The notes beneath the pieces were generated by a model. The model had not been told where the DNA came from and did no database searches. It saw only the letters and a program-made list of their open reading frames with translations. The position numbers and the translations under genes were made by a program. A stretch of 64,000 nt of DNA from Strigops habroptila (Eukaryota; Chordata; Aves; Psittaciformes; Psittacidae), in contig NC_044277.2 in the NCBI RefSeq assembly GCF_004027225.2, positions 132,338,057-132,402,056 on the forward strand, in the 5' to 3' direction. Below are positions 1 through 12,600 of the stretch, piece by piece (the stretch's first letter is position 1; each line of letters opens with the position of its first letter).

Positions 1-3000
1 CCTGCTCTCCCTTTCTGTGTTTTCACTACGGATATTACATTTGCCTTTACTTGACCAAACCTACATACTGTTAGGTACCACTGTTTCTTTTTCATTTGTT
101 TCCTTTGTTGTGTGTTCTCTTTCAGTGTCATTTTCCCTCAGCCAAGTAATACAAAGTTACTTTCTCCTGTGCAAAGAGTGTCTTTATGTGTTCCTCTGAA
201 CAATTTTCTGAACTAACCTCCATCTTTTGTTTTAAACAATTGATCCATGGGCTAAAATGGGAAAACAAAATAATCCCTCATTTAAATGATCAATGCAAAG
301 GAATGACTAGGGGAAGATGTTGATCGCTGCTGCAGCCCTAATCATCCAAAGTGTTAGCGCAATTCGTAGATGAGAGGAGGGGAAGAGATTTACAACTTTG
401 GGAGCTCCCAGGGAAGGAGGTCTGTAAGGAATGGCTCCCATATGGAACTGGAATGCTTTGTACACCCTGGCTTAGCAATTAAATTTACAAGCTGTTGCTA
501 AGTAGCAGTACCCCTGTAAACTCAGCAAACACTGGAAATGCTGTTACAAAACTAGGGACTTCATTTATTGCTTCTCACATTTCGATAGGGAGAAAGACAT
601 TAGCAGAAGGCTGTTCTTTGTACAGACTTCCCATTTGGAGAGTTGGGAGGTGTATTCTGATAAAAGATCTGTGAGCGGGTACAGCACAGCCCATTGGCAA
701 AGGCAGGGTTTTTAGCAGGGAGGACAAAAGATGGAACAAAACAAGCATTTGGATCTGAATTAGAAAATATGTGTCTAAAATGACTGGGAAGTAATTTACT
801 TACACACACATGCTTATACACATATGTATGTATATACGTACATTTCCCCTTGGAAAAAAAACTGCCTTTTAAATTCTTCTCAGTCAAGTTTCACTGAGAA
901 GAGTGAAACTTGCTTGACGGGCATCAGGGACCTGAAGCAAGGGAAAAAGTAGCCATCACTCATTCTTCATTGGATTTCTATGACAGAATGATCAAATCCT
1001 GTAGAACCTGGCATAAGCACATCATTATCAAACCCTGCTTTAGCATTTCTTAACTGATCACGGAGGCCGAGGTCCTTGGTGACTCCTGTTTTCTGGCACT
1101 GTTTGTAGTTATTTGACCTTTTCTCAGTGGATAATCCACACAAAAAGCCCTAATTACTTCCCCAGCTTTGAGCGGTCCAGCACTGTGAATAATCAATGAC
1201 ACTGATTTAGGTATTGCACAATCAGATGCTTACGGTGTTTAAAGAACATTTTTCCATTGACCTGCCTCAGCCGTAGGACAATACCAAGCACTGAAGTTGC
1301 TGTTGTAATCACAAGCTGGCCAAGTGACCTTGGGGCTCTGAAGTTGATTACTAGGGCCTTGATTTGAACAGACACAACACATTTTTAATGATTTCCTTAT
1401 TTTTATTTTCTTAAAACAGCACTTAGTCAGGATACATCTAGCAAGATACTGGTGTTCTGGCAGAATATAAATGTAGCTGAGTAGTTTTTTCTGTCTTAAT
1501 ATCACCTTAATTTTAATTTTGGCTGTTAGAAAGCACAGTGCCAGGGGGTATTTTTTCCAACATTTTATTTTACATTTGTATTTAAAAAAACAACACAGAA
1601 ACCAGAACAGGAGAAAAGGAAAACAAAAATTGCCTAGATATTGCTATAGACTGAAAAGTCTGTCAGAGGAATAGAATGAGGATTCTTAGAAATTAAACAT
1701 TCTCTTATTTGCTGGGTTCTTCTCCCCTGTTCACATAATATGAAAATGCAGTTCATTATGCTTAGGTTTAAGCTTACCACCTGCTCGGTTATTTCAGCTT
1801 TAAAAACTAAGAAGAGGGATGAGTCCTGATTTTGCCCTAGTTTTATTTAGAAGGAAAGCTTTGCAGAGGAGCTTTTTTGCTCCTTTTTTTGTAAGGAGCA
1901 GTTTGCTCAGGCAAAATGTGTGATGGAATACCAGATCATTTGGGGGTGACTTTAAATCACGTAAGTCTTCCACTAATGAGATAGAAAATAAAATGTGTTT
2001 GGTGGAGACAGGTATAATAAGAGAAAAAAGGGAATCCTCTTTGCAGTAGAAATTTCAATCAGCCAAGATAAAACTTTCCTCAGACACGTTTTGCTTTTGG
2101 TTTTGGGTTTGGTTTTTTTTGTAACAAAATCTATTTGTCCCATTGAAAGATGTATATTTCAGCAAAAGACTTGAAGGTTTACTTACTTGAGAATTTTGCA
2201 ATAATCAGCATGTTTCTTCAGAGAAATCCCAAGCAATTAGAAGCAAATACAAAACCAGGGGAGCACAGCACCTGCACAGTTTGAGGGAAGTCTGTGGGTA
2301 GCTCCACCATCTTTCTCCTTCCAAAGTACGGAGGAAGCCCTTCCTCCTCGCTGGGGGGATCACTCCTAGCATGGCAGATTCTGAAGCAGAAGCAACAGGA
2401 AGAAACACTTTTGTTCTGGAGTTTTTTGGTCTTCCAAACTTCCTGCCATGTGGGGAAAGGCAAACAAAAGCGTATAATAGGACCTAGGATAGTTTATCAA
2501 ACAAGAACCTGTGTGTGTCTTCTAACCAGCTTCCTCTCCTCTGAGGACACGACTGCACTTCTGTCCTCCCTCAAATAAAATTTCTTCTTAAGATACTTGC
2601 TTATGTTTGCAACCATCCTGATCAAGCCTAAGCAATGATATCTGAGGGAGTGGTTGGGGAAGTGCTTGTTGTAGAGTGTTTATATTGCATGTGGGCAATA
2701 TAAATTTAAGTGTTTGTTATCGTGTGGGCACAGCCTGCTTAGAATCTGCTTTGGTAGGTGCTGGTCAAGCAGCATAAATAACATTAACTGTCCTGAAGAG
2801 CTGAAGCTTTCCATCTGCATAACTCTGCTGTGGATGACTGGGGAAGAGGAACTGAAGAACAGGGTTCATCTGAGAGCTTTTTCCTCACTGAAAGACAGAA
2901 CAGGAAATAAATTGCTTACCACAGAAGAGGAATAGAATAATGCTGATGTTAGTATGGTTCTTGAAATGAAAACAGGCATTGCAATAAGCTCATAAAGAGG

Positions 3001-6000
3001 GTTAAGCAGAGTTGTTGGGACAGCCATCTCCTTTCCTGCTACATTCACATCCTCCCATGGTACACCATAGTGTCCTAAAATATACAAATTGCTGTTGGGT
3101 GTACTTGTGTGATCAGAGACTACACAATCCAGATAGGTGTTGCAGGATGGCAGGAGCAGAATGGCATAATTTTTAGGCAGAAAAATCCTGGAAAGGAGAT
3201 GTAGAAAGGGCTCTGAATAACTCAGCATTTGAGATTTATACTGCTCCTAGTGATTTCAGTTTACATACCTAAGCTCTTGAGGCAAATAAACTAACTTTCC
3301 AGTAATTTTTGCCAGTTTAATTTGGTAATATTTTTAGAACAAGCTGGTTTCGAACACTGTCTCCAATGAACTGAACGCAAACATGTTAATTATGAATGAT
3401 TTCATTTCAAAACAATTTTCTACATGAAGAATATTTAGGCTCAACCAATGTTTGTTTCTAGGGTGTCACAAACAATACTAAAACTTTTCTCTTTTAATTG
3501 CCTCATAATTGGTCAACACACTAGTTACAGACTGGTTCACTCTGCAGTCAAAATTACCCTTTTTCAAAAAGACATCTCTAATGCTAGTGAATGTGAGCTG
3601 AAACGGTGTGCAGCAGTGCAGCCTCTTCTTTCTAATGATTGACTGAATCTGTGTGCTGTCAGCCCGCTAGGGTATCAGCAGACTTCATTTGTCACAACGT
3701 CCCTTCAGATGATTGTACTGCGGGCAGAGACCAACTGTGCCCCAAATTCCCTAGAGAGGTACAGCTCTGGTTGAGGATTAACCTGCACTTACTTTTCAGC
3801 AGTTGCTAACCAGCGAGAGTTTGAAAACAGGCTGTTGATCCCTTTTTCCACAGTGACTCCGTTTCTTCATACCATATGGTTATGTTTATGTGTTCTGTTG
3901 AGGGAGATCTGTAATAGCTTTTAAGTTGGTGGTGGTGTCAGTGCCAGAGAAGAAGTTTTCTAGTGAAGCAAGAGGGCCAAGCTTGATTCTGGAGAAAAGA
4001 TGTTGTTTGTAAATGCCACTTTCAGTCGTTAAAGTCTTTTCATTCAAAAACTGCTCAGCTCAATTTCACGAATAGGAGATGACTATGGTAGTTAGGGTTG
4101 GCTAGATGAACCTTTTCTTTGTTAATATGCACACAAATGATCTTTCTTCTGTGCTGAATTCACTACTACTAAACTGAGATTAGCTGAAATTTAATTGAAA
4201 TAAATATTCCTCCTCCCAATCTCCTGGTTGTTCTTTTCTCTTCTATATCAGATAAAAATGTGAATGAGGCACTTGGCCTTATTTCTCCCAAGATCAGAAA
4301 TTCTCAAGTATTTTAATTTCTCATGTCTTCAAATTATGGGTAGCCCACTACCTTCAGTAATTTCCTGAGATGAAAGAAAAATTAGCTCTCTCACAGGCTG
4401 CTGTGGTGGGTGCCAACCTGAACATCAGAGCAGCTGAGGGTGGCTGTTCAGCAGACTTCCTTAGCAAGGTTTTTTTCATGAGTTCTGAGAATCAAACACA
4501 ACCTTGCTAATAAAAATAAGAAATAAAAAAAAAAATTAAAACAAATTTAAAAAATAAATAACTACTTGCCAAGCTGTGAATGGTCTTCTCCATGTAACTT
4601 TGTTATTAAGGAAATGATATCTAAATAGCAGGCACTTCACTATCCCATTCTGTGTTAGCGCTCAAGAGATATAGTCGCAGAGTGTTTACATACACTGATA
4701 AGACTGTTGATTCTGCTGAAATACAGCATGTTAAGTAGTAACTCGGATGAATAACATTTTTTCTGATTTATTGGTTCCAGTCAAATAAAAGCTGGGTGAT
4801 TCGTAGTGGAAATACAAATACAGTGGCACATCTTGGGAATTCACATGGGGTCAGATCTGAACTCTTACACGGGTCGGCAGCTGCCCCGAAGTTAGATGAT
4901 GGCACTTAATTCTGTGATAATCCTGGTTATTCAGTTACACCGTGATTCTTTAAAGGTGAAATAAAAGGTGCTGTCTGGATTTTTCCGCATTGCTGTGCAG
5001 TTGAACTACATACAGGGACCCTGGCCTGCAGGAGGGGGAGGAGAGTTCCTGCCTCTGTTCAGTGACAAAAATCTGATGGAAAAAACAGCTTTGTTATTTT
5101 GTACCAAGAGTAAAGGCAAATCTTTCATATGCCTCCTTCCCTTTACACCTCCCGTCCTCTGCTTTGTTCTGCTTTGAGTCTTAATGGAGAACAGCACATG
5201 TCTTATTTCTCATGACACATCTACAGCTGCTGAAACAGGCCTTAAAAAAGCCTTTTGCCATTTTATGCCTAATTTACATTTCTACAAAATGCTTTTGAAT
5301 CCCTTCAGAAAATAAATACTTTGAAAGAATGTATGCTTCCTAAATGCAACATTAGGAAGTATATGCTTTCTAAATATAATATCCTCATTTTTCTTCTGCG
5401 CATGAAATTTATTGTATCATCAGATCTGACTGAAATTTACAGTTACCCATAATGTTATTTTGATATATTTGATTTTTTTTATTATTATTATTGCATTGTG
5501 GAATAGAAAATGTGTTTATGGCTTTGTCCTATGAATATTTTTGCAGGAATTTAATCAATAAAGATTTTAACCAAGAAAGTTTGCAGTTCTGTTTTGACAG
5601 TCATCTCCCCAAATGCTTAATCATTTTGGCAAAAATAATTTTTCCTCCAGATAAATTTCCCTTTCAAAGCTCATATAACTGCTGCTTACTCAGACAAACC
5701 AGTCCTGAGAATCATTTCATTTCATTTGCATGAAATTCACATATATTTCCACAACATGGATTTAAGCACAGACTTACTGTAGAAGGCTATTGTTTATACG
5801 CCTTTTTTAAAAAGCAAAATGTGCTTAACGAGTGCCATGGGCTTCATTTGTAGCTAGGTTGATGTTGAATTGTTTTAATTTTCTCAGCCAGCAAAAAATC
5901 TCTTTTTCTGCAGATACCAGTTTCTGTTCTAAAATTAGACAGTGGAATGTTTTACAGAGCATTTATGCTATGATCTAAAGCAGAAAAAGGATAAGAGCTG

Positions 6001-9000
6001 TATAGCCCCTTTCAAATCCAGAGTACTGTAATGATTGTTATTGTGGAAACCCACAGAGAAATGACCCAAGCAAGATTGCTTCCTACGCAGGGATGGAAGG
6101 CCACAGGGATGTTCTTCTGCATGGACAGGATCATTCTGTGAAGATAAGACCATGTATTAAGGCTGTGATTAAAAAATAAAAAAAGAGAAATGCTCATAAC
6201 CCAAGAATTCTTATACATATTTTAAATACATATTTTCAATACATATTTTCAATATTATAAATTGGGATCTTATTTCTGGCTGCTTTACTCACATGGGTAG
6301 CCATTTATTCCACAGGCATTGAAATCAATAGGACCAGTTGAGCTGTGCTGTTGCCAGGATGCATATGAATATTTTATTGTACTCAAAGCTTAGGGAAGGA
6401 GACGGAAGTAATAAGGCAATTTAGAGAAGGGTTATTCAGTTTATCAGTGACTCCAATCTTGGAAACTTCCTTTTAATAACCAAAGTTGGGAAATTCCTGG
6501 CTTTTTATTAGCTGTACTTGCAGAAATTCAGAGGCAAACAGATCACAATGTCACTTCACAAGCTGGCTTTGAGGGAAGGAGGACAAAGAAAGAGCTATCT
6601 GTGGGGTGATGTATACCTTCTAGGCCTGTGCTTTGGGTTTTATTCACTTTCTAATCATGGCTTTTAATTCCAGAATTTGTTTAAAATGTACCAATAAAAA
6701 TACATCTCAAGAAAAGTGATGCAGGTTTAACGCAAGCTAGTATTATTCCATACAATGTCTGCTTTGCCTTCAGCCAGGTTTGATCTGCCATTTTCATTTT
6801 TATTCACTATGATCAGTATTTACACGATACTCCAGGACACACCATTCTTTTCAGAATTGTAGAAATTTAGAATAGTGAATTTGGTCTGAAGCATAAGCTA
6901 GACTTGGGGTTGGGTTGGGGGTAACTCTCTAGTATATGTGAACAGAAAGAGAAGCTGAGGAAGGTGGACATCGACACAGAGATAGGACATAACTTATCGG
7001 CAAGGGGAGAACAGTGAGTGGCTTTTAGGATAAGCGGTGGGATTGCTGTATATGGCTGGTTGTCATGTGTGGTGAACTGATCCCAGATGATTGCTAGCAT
7101 GTCCATGAATAGAAGCTAAAAGAAGCGGATCGTGTTTTCTGTCTGTCATCTTATTCATCAGCCCCCTATCTGTCTGTCCTTCTTCCTTCTCTGAGTTCCC
7201 CAACTACTTTGATCCAAGCCTGAGGGAGGAATGAAGTTCTAAAATATATTAAGTTCTTGAAGGAATCCTGAAAATTATCAATCATGTAAAGGAGGAAAAT
7301 CATATAATTGCATCTGCATGAGGAAGGGCCATGCTCAGCCCTTGATAGAGAAGCCAGGCACCAGCTGTCCTGCAAGGAATTTCTGTTACCCATATGACGG
7401 GAACTCACAGCTCATTCTCATAAAAAACATTCACAGACCTTTGACAAGGCTGTGCCTATATTCTGCCTTGATGCTCCCAAATCACCACATTATTCTCATG
7501 TTGTATTTGACTTGCAGCTTACTTATGCCAGCCATGCTTTGCATATTCCTGTTAGCTGGCATGGTCACTGTGCATTTTAACAAAGGCATCTGGAAAAATA
7601 GCCAGGGAACTAATACTATCTTTCTTTAACTTTTAACCTGTTAAGTTATGCAATTAAATCAGCACTGCCAATGCCTCCCGAATTTCTCTTCCATCATTCC
7701 ATACCTATTAGTCAGTCTTTGCTTGCTTAACACTACTCACCAAACACTGTTTTTCTGTATTCCTTCATATGTCAGAATTGTTTATTTCTTTCAGGGAGAT
7801 CTTCTTTATCATGTTGTATTAGCAGAAAGAGCACATCCATGTATTGGCGTTAATAGCACTGAGAAAACTAATTTTACAGTCTGCAAGCTGAATGAAAATA
7901 TCGTATCCACCAAAAGTGCTCTTAGCTTGCCCTGTGAAGTTACATCCTTCACCCTTGAAAAATAAAAAGTGCCGAACAAGAATCAACTTTGTATAATGAA
8001 GATGTTTCATTTAGACGCCAGGATTCAGGGGAGAGAGGATTAGGCCTTCTCTTTCTTTGTTAAATTAAGGCATCCTTGAACAACAGATAGAATATCTTTG
8101 ACTGTTCTAGAAAAAGAGTAAAAGAATCAACAAACTTGGCATGAATTTGTCCTTTTTTTCAGCTGGACCATAACTGATTTTTCTAGTGAAAAAACATCTT
8201 CTTTACAAATTGGGACCATTTGTATTCAGTGCTTCATTCTGTATGAGCATTGGACCTCAACAGCATGATATAGCTAGCCAAACCACTTGCCGTCATTATT
8301 GGGAATGATAACACATGGGAGTCTCAACCCTGGTGATAAGCTCATGAGGGAGGGAGTGGTGCCTAAATGCTCAAGACTCCAGGTATCTGTTCTAGCCAGC
8401 CATGGGGAGGTCTCAGATAAGCCTGTCATCCTGACAGGGCAAATCAGTGCTGAAAAGTCTTTGTGCTCCACAGGGCTCAGACTGGTTGGTAGGACAGAGT
8501 GATCTTCTGATAAGCAGAAGTGTCCTGCTTCTTCCAGCTCCCCTGGGTCCCACTTGGTCCTCTTGCACCTCATCAGCCCTGGGTGGGCCACCACACATCA
8601 GCAGTCATTGCTGCCGTGGCTGGGCTATGGCCCAGCATGTCCATGCAATGGTACCCATTCTGCCAATATTTGATACTGAAATGGCTAGGCTGGCAAGCTC
8701 CCTGCTACTGATGCAGGAGGAGTGGTAGAGTCCATTCCCTTTCCTGGTTGCCAGTCGTTCATATCAAAATGAAGCACTTTTATCCTAATAAAACTACACC
8801 CCTGGTGGCCTGGGAAAGGGAGGAGGACTGTACTGTGTTTTAAGCAGTAGTATGGTTCATGTGACACGTCTTCTGTGGCCAAAACACAATGTGCAATGCC
8901 AATACGTTACTCTTAACTCAGTTCACGCTCAGGGTTATACCTGTTTAACTGGAAAGGCAGATGCAAAACCTGTGTCTTAAACAGGCCCTTAGTGTCTGGA

Positions 9001-9600
9001 ACCTGTTGAACATTTCAGGCAGTAATAGTAATTAAGCTGCAAGTTTGAAAGGTTTGATTACATGATTTCAGCAGAGAATGTAGATTTGTAATCCTGCCTG
9101 TAAACATGAGAGTAGTAAAAGACACAGCCTTCTGCAAAGGATTTTTTTTAATGGTTGCCTATATCAAGAATACTTTACATGTCTTGAAATGAGACACGTT
9201 TAACTTCAAAAGGGCCTGATAAAGGTGATCACTTTGACTTTTTTCCCAAGCTGTTATCATGATTGTGAATTATTTTCTAGCATTTTGAATAGAAGCATTC
9301 CCAAAGGGATGACAAATTAGTTGATGGTGCTGCAAGAGAGGCTTTGCAGTCCTCCTGTTTTGAAGTTCCTAATGATGTGAGTTTCTCAGCGTTTCAGTCC
9401 TAGCTGCTGCTCACCCCATTCATTTAAAAGTTATGTGAAATGAAAATTATCCATAGGCTTTTCTTCCTTTACGCCTGCTCCCAAGAGCTGTGACCAGATG
9501 CAAACATGATGATGTGCCTGTGCGTGCCACTGTTGCTAAACTGTAAGCAAAGCAAGAGAAAAGGCTGATTTATAAAATAAACCCAAGGTGCTTGATGAGT
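1..9600. other. Intergenic, no gene seen
   Basis: AT-rich DNA with only short frames (up to about 120 codons) that show no domain, no codon pattern and no plausible splice pairing. Small structures noted: a perfect 11-bp stem with 6-nt loop at 885-912, a second short hairpin at 5336-5359 (CTTCCTAA/TTAGGAAG), and three near-copies of ACATATTTTCAAT around 6215-6253. No interspersed repeat was recognised. Confidence 0.75.
4498..4562 (+). repeat. A-rich low-complexity tract
   Basis: About 60 bp of AAATAA/AAAATT-type low-complexity sequence without a clear unit. Confidence 0.75.
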
Positions 9601-9677
9601 GAAATGTCAAGTAGATTCATGTCTGGCAAAGGACTCTTCCTTGTCCATCCTCATCCAATCAATGACACTTGAACCTG

Positions 9678-9691
9678 GGTTGACCAGGTCA
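9678..9691 (+). promoter_or_regulatory. DR2-like nuclear receptor site
   Basis: GGTTGA-CC-AGGTCA fits the relaxed RGKTSA DR2 pattern. A further AGGTCA half-site lies about 40 bp to the right. The same bases form the palindrome TGACCAGGTCA (9681-9691). It is far from HOXA1 (48 kb), so its target is unknown. Confidence 0.3.
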
Positions 9692-9699
9692 CCACACCA

Positions 9700-12600
9700 C
9701 CTCTGCTCAAAGCAGGGGGAAATTTATAGGTCACCTTTTTGAATGACAATCAGTACAAGAAGATATGGTAATCCTGCTGCCTTTCAAAGTGTTATTGTTT
9801 TACTATGCAAAAGTCTAGTGTACCATGCACAGCAGTACCTGCTCTCTATGTTCTTTACATGAGGAGAAACAAAAGACCTTTAGGAAACTATCTCCCTAGT
9901 GGCTCTTGTCTGATTAGAAAGTCCTCAGGGGATTAGCAGTATGAATTTCACAGCTTGTCCACCCCACTCCCTCCCGCCCCTCTGCATTAAGGTTAGAATG
10001 ATGTGCTTAGATCAAATCAGAAGGAGATTAAAGGAAAAGAAACCCCAGAGCAATTCTCTTTTGCATTTGAATGAATATTTGTAGTCAATAGTCATTTACC
10101 ATTGCTTTTTAAATATCCTTGAGTTTTAGTGAAACAAAGTTCAAATGCTGCCATAAGACAGTAATATCTTATACTTCCATTTTAGATTAGTTATATCATT
10201 TACATTTAATTTGTTATACTTGTACATATTTGCTGTTGCGTGTAATCCTTCAATTTGCTCAAGAGATTTCATCAAGTCCCCAAGAAGATCAAAAGCTTTA
10301 AAGGTTTTGTTTGCATTTCCATGTAAGACCTACTACTTTCTCACTGCAAAATGGCCTAGAGAGCATTCTTTAAACCCATGTTAACTGCCAACAGACAGAG
10401 CCTGCAGGGGACATCTTTGAGGTGTGCACGATCAAACAGAAATAAATTTTAACCTTTTGTACAACAAAGTGAGGAAAAAAATCCAATTTCCTATGAAACC
10501 CTCTCTACATTGCCTGTGAAATCTATTTCACCAAAGATGGTCTTTAAAAGGAGCAAACGATGCAGACAGGTTTCCTTAGCAAGGAGTTGTAAAGGATGTT
10601 TTAGAAAGCACAATATGGTACTAAAAGGAGAAAGATGGGAAAATGCTGTTCTAAGGTATATTCATTTATATCTGCATCTGTTACCAGATAGCTGTAATAA
10701 GAGCTGGTCCCTGCACTAGCATCATCATGTTAAGTAATATCATAAGTCAAACCACTGATTCTTCACAAAGGGTAAAATAAATCCCGCTTAATGCAAGCAG
10801 GAAGAGTCATGGCTGCAGGACTGATACGCAAGTAAAATCACTCTGGATTCATTTTTGCTCTCTTCTACAGCTGGATAATGTTATTTCTCTGACGGAGTAC
10901 AAATGAAAACCAAATTTAATCCAGCACGCTTTAAAACTTAAATAATCAGCTGCTGAAAAGGTAAAATAGAAGTATAGATCATGGAGCAGAAGGTGCTCCA
11001 GAGAGTGGATTAGGTTTTTGAGAGTGCTTGGCTTTCCATGTAGGCACCTGGTGAATTGGCTGCCTTTCAATGTGAGCTGATCAGTTGGAAGCACTGTGGC
11101 AGATTCGGCTTCCTCACTCTTTGCGCATTTTATTATAGGAGAAATCCATCACTAAACAAAACCTATGGAAACAATGCGCACACACAGCAAAGCAGATGTT
11201 CATTGCAGCCTTCCTAACTTGGATGTGTGAAGTTAAATGCTTTGCCTTACCGTGGGTTGAGCATGTAGCCCAATATGAAAAGCAAAAGCAAAGCAATGTT
11301 GTGTGCAGTGTTTAAAATAGCAGCTCACATGCAGCTCTGTATCTGTAAGCCTGTGGTGACAGAGTCAGGTTCAGATGTTTGAGGGCCTTGGAAAAGGGAG
11401 AAGTCTCTGCTTCTTCCACAGCCACCACTGGAGACTGGCATGGCTCCCTAACTCGGTGTTTACACAAACACTTTCCCTGGTATTAAAGCCAGCCAAAGGG
11501 CTTTCTGCAGGGCCTGTTTCTTCCTCTTTTCTTGCTTCCAGAGGTCACTCTTCCTCAGTGGTGCCAGTTTAGCAGTATGTGAGGTTGTGTCCTAAACTGT
11601 ATCGGTGCAATGACTGCAGGAGCTTGCTGTTCTTCCTGATCTCTTTGTTAATGGTGCTTTTGGACGTATTTAATCTAAAACAACTCACTGATTGACCATA
11701 TAGCAAAATTGCACTAATGGCTGCCCTTAAGCAACCATTGGAATGATGAACAGAGAGACAAAGGAGAAAATGATCAACGAGGATGGAACCCCTTGAACTG
11801 CCTTTGCTGCCAGAGAAAAATGCTCCCCTTTCACATTCCTAAACTTAGCAGTTACTGTGATTGCTCGCCTCTAACACTGCCAAAAACATACATCTGCCTA
11901 CAAATAACGTTAGCAATACAGCTTCCAGCTAGTGTTCAGGTCAGATAGGAAGCATGGCAGAGCAAACAAGTGCAATCAATGCAGATTAATGATGCCTGCT
12001 TTCATTCATGTCTAGGTATTTCATTGGTGCAGCTGATAACCAATCTTTCTTGCTTGTATTTATGCAAGACACATTTATTTGGTTAGCTTTTGGTTGATTG
12101 ATTTTGTACTTCTGCTTGTTTGGGTTTTGTTAGGTTTATTTCATTTCATGACAATATGGCTGATTTATTTCTGACAACAGTAGCAGTTTAATGCAAAACA
12201 TTATTGAAAGCTTCATATAACTTATGTTTTTAATTTCTGCAAATACCACCTAGATGCTGTAGGGAAAGACACTATATAAATCTTAAAGTTAAATAAATAT
12301 TTACTGTACAAGCGACTTGTGTTAATGAATATTGCAGAGGGAGCAGAGCACACAGATTCACCAGGAAACAACTGCACAGTATAAAACATCTTCCATGGGT
12401 GAAGGCAGATTTGACATACCTTCAGACTTCCTATGGGTTTATTTGCTCCAGTACGGCCAGATGGGGGGTAGTGCTCACTGACAGTCACTGGTGGGTGGTG
12501 GGAGGACAGCCTTCACTAAAGGTATGAAAGGTTGAGTTCAAAGCATAGAAGGACAAGTACAGATTGTGGCATGGGAGGAAACTGCAGGTAAAGTTCTCTC

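Noticed and set aside
4849-4865. Inverted GGGTCA-GATC-TGAACT and a similar IR4 near 22219
   Set aside because: Four-base inverted spacing is not a recognised nuclear receptor arrangement, and half-sites are common.
8274-8728. Several overlapping frames of 60-106 codons
   Set aside because: Six-frame openness in a locally GC-rich patch with no homology I recognise.
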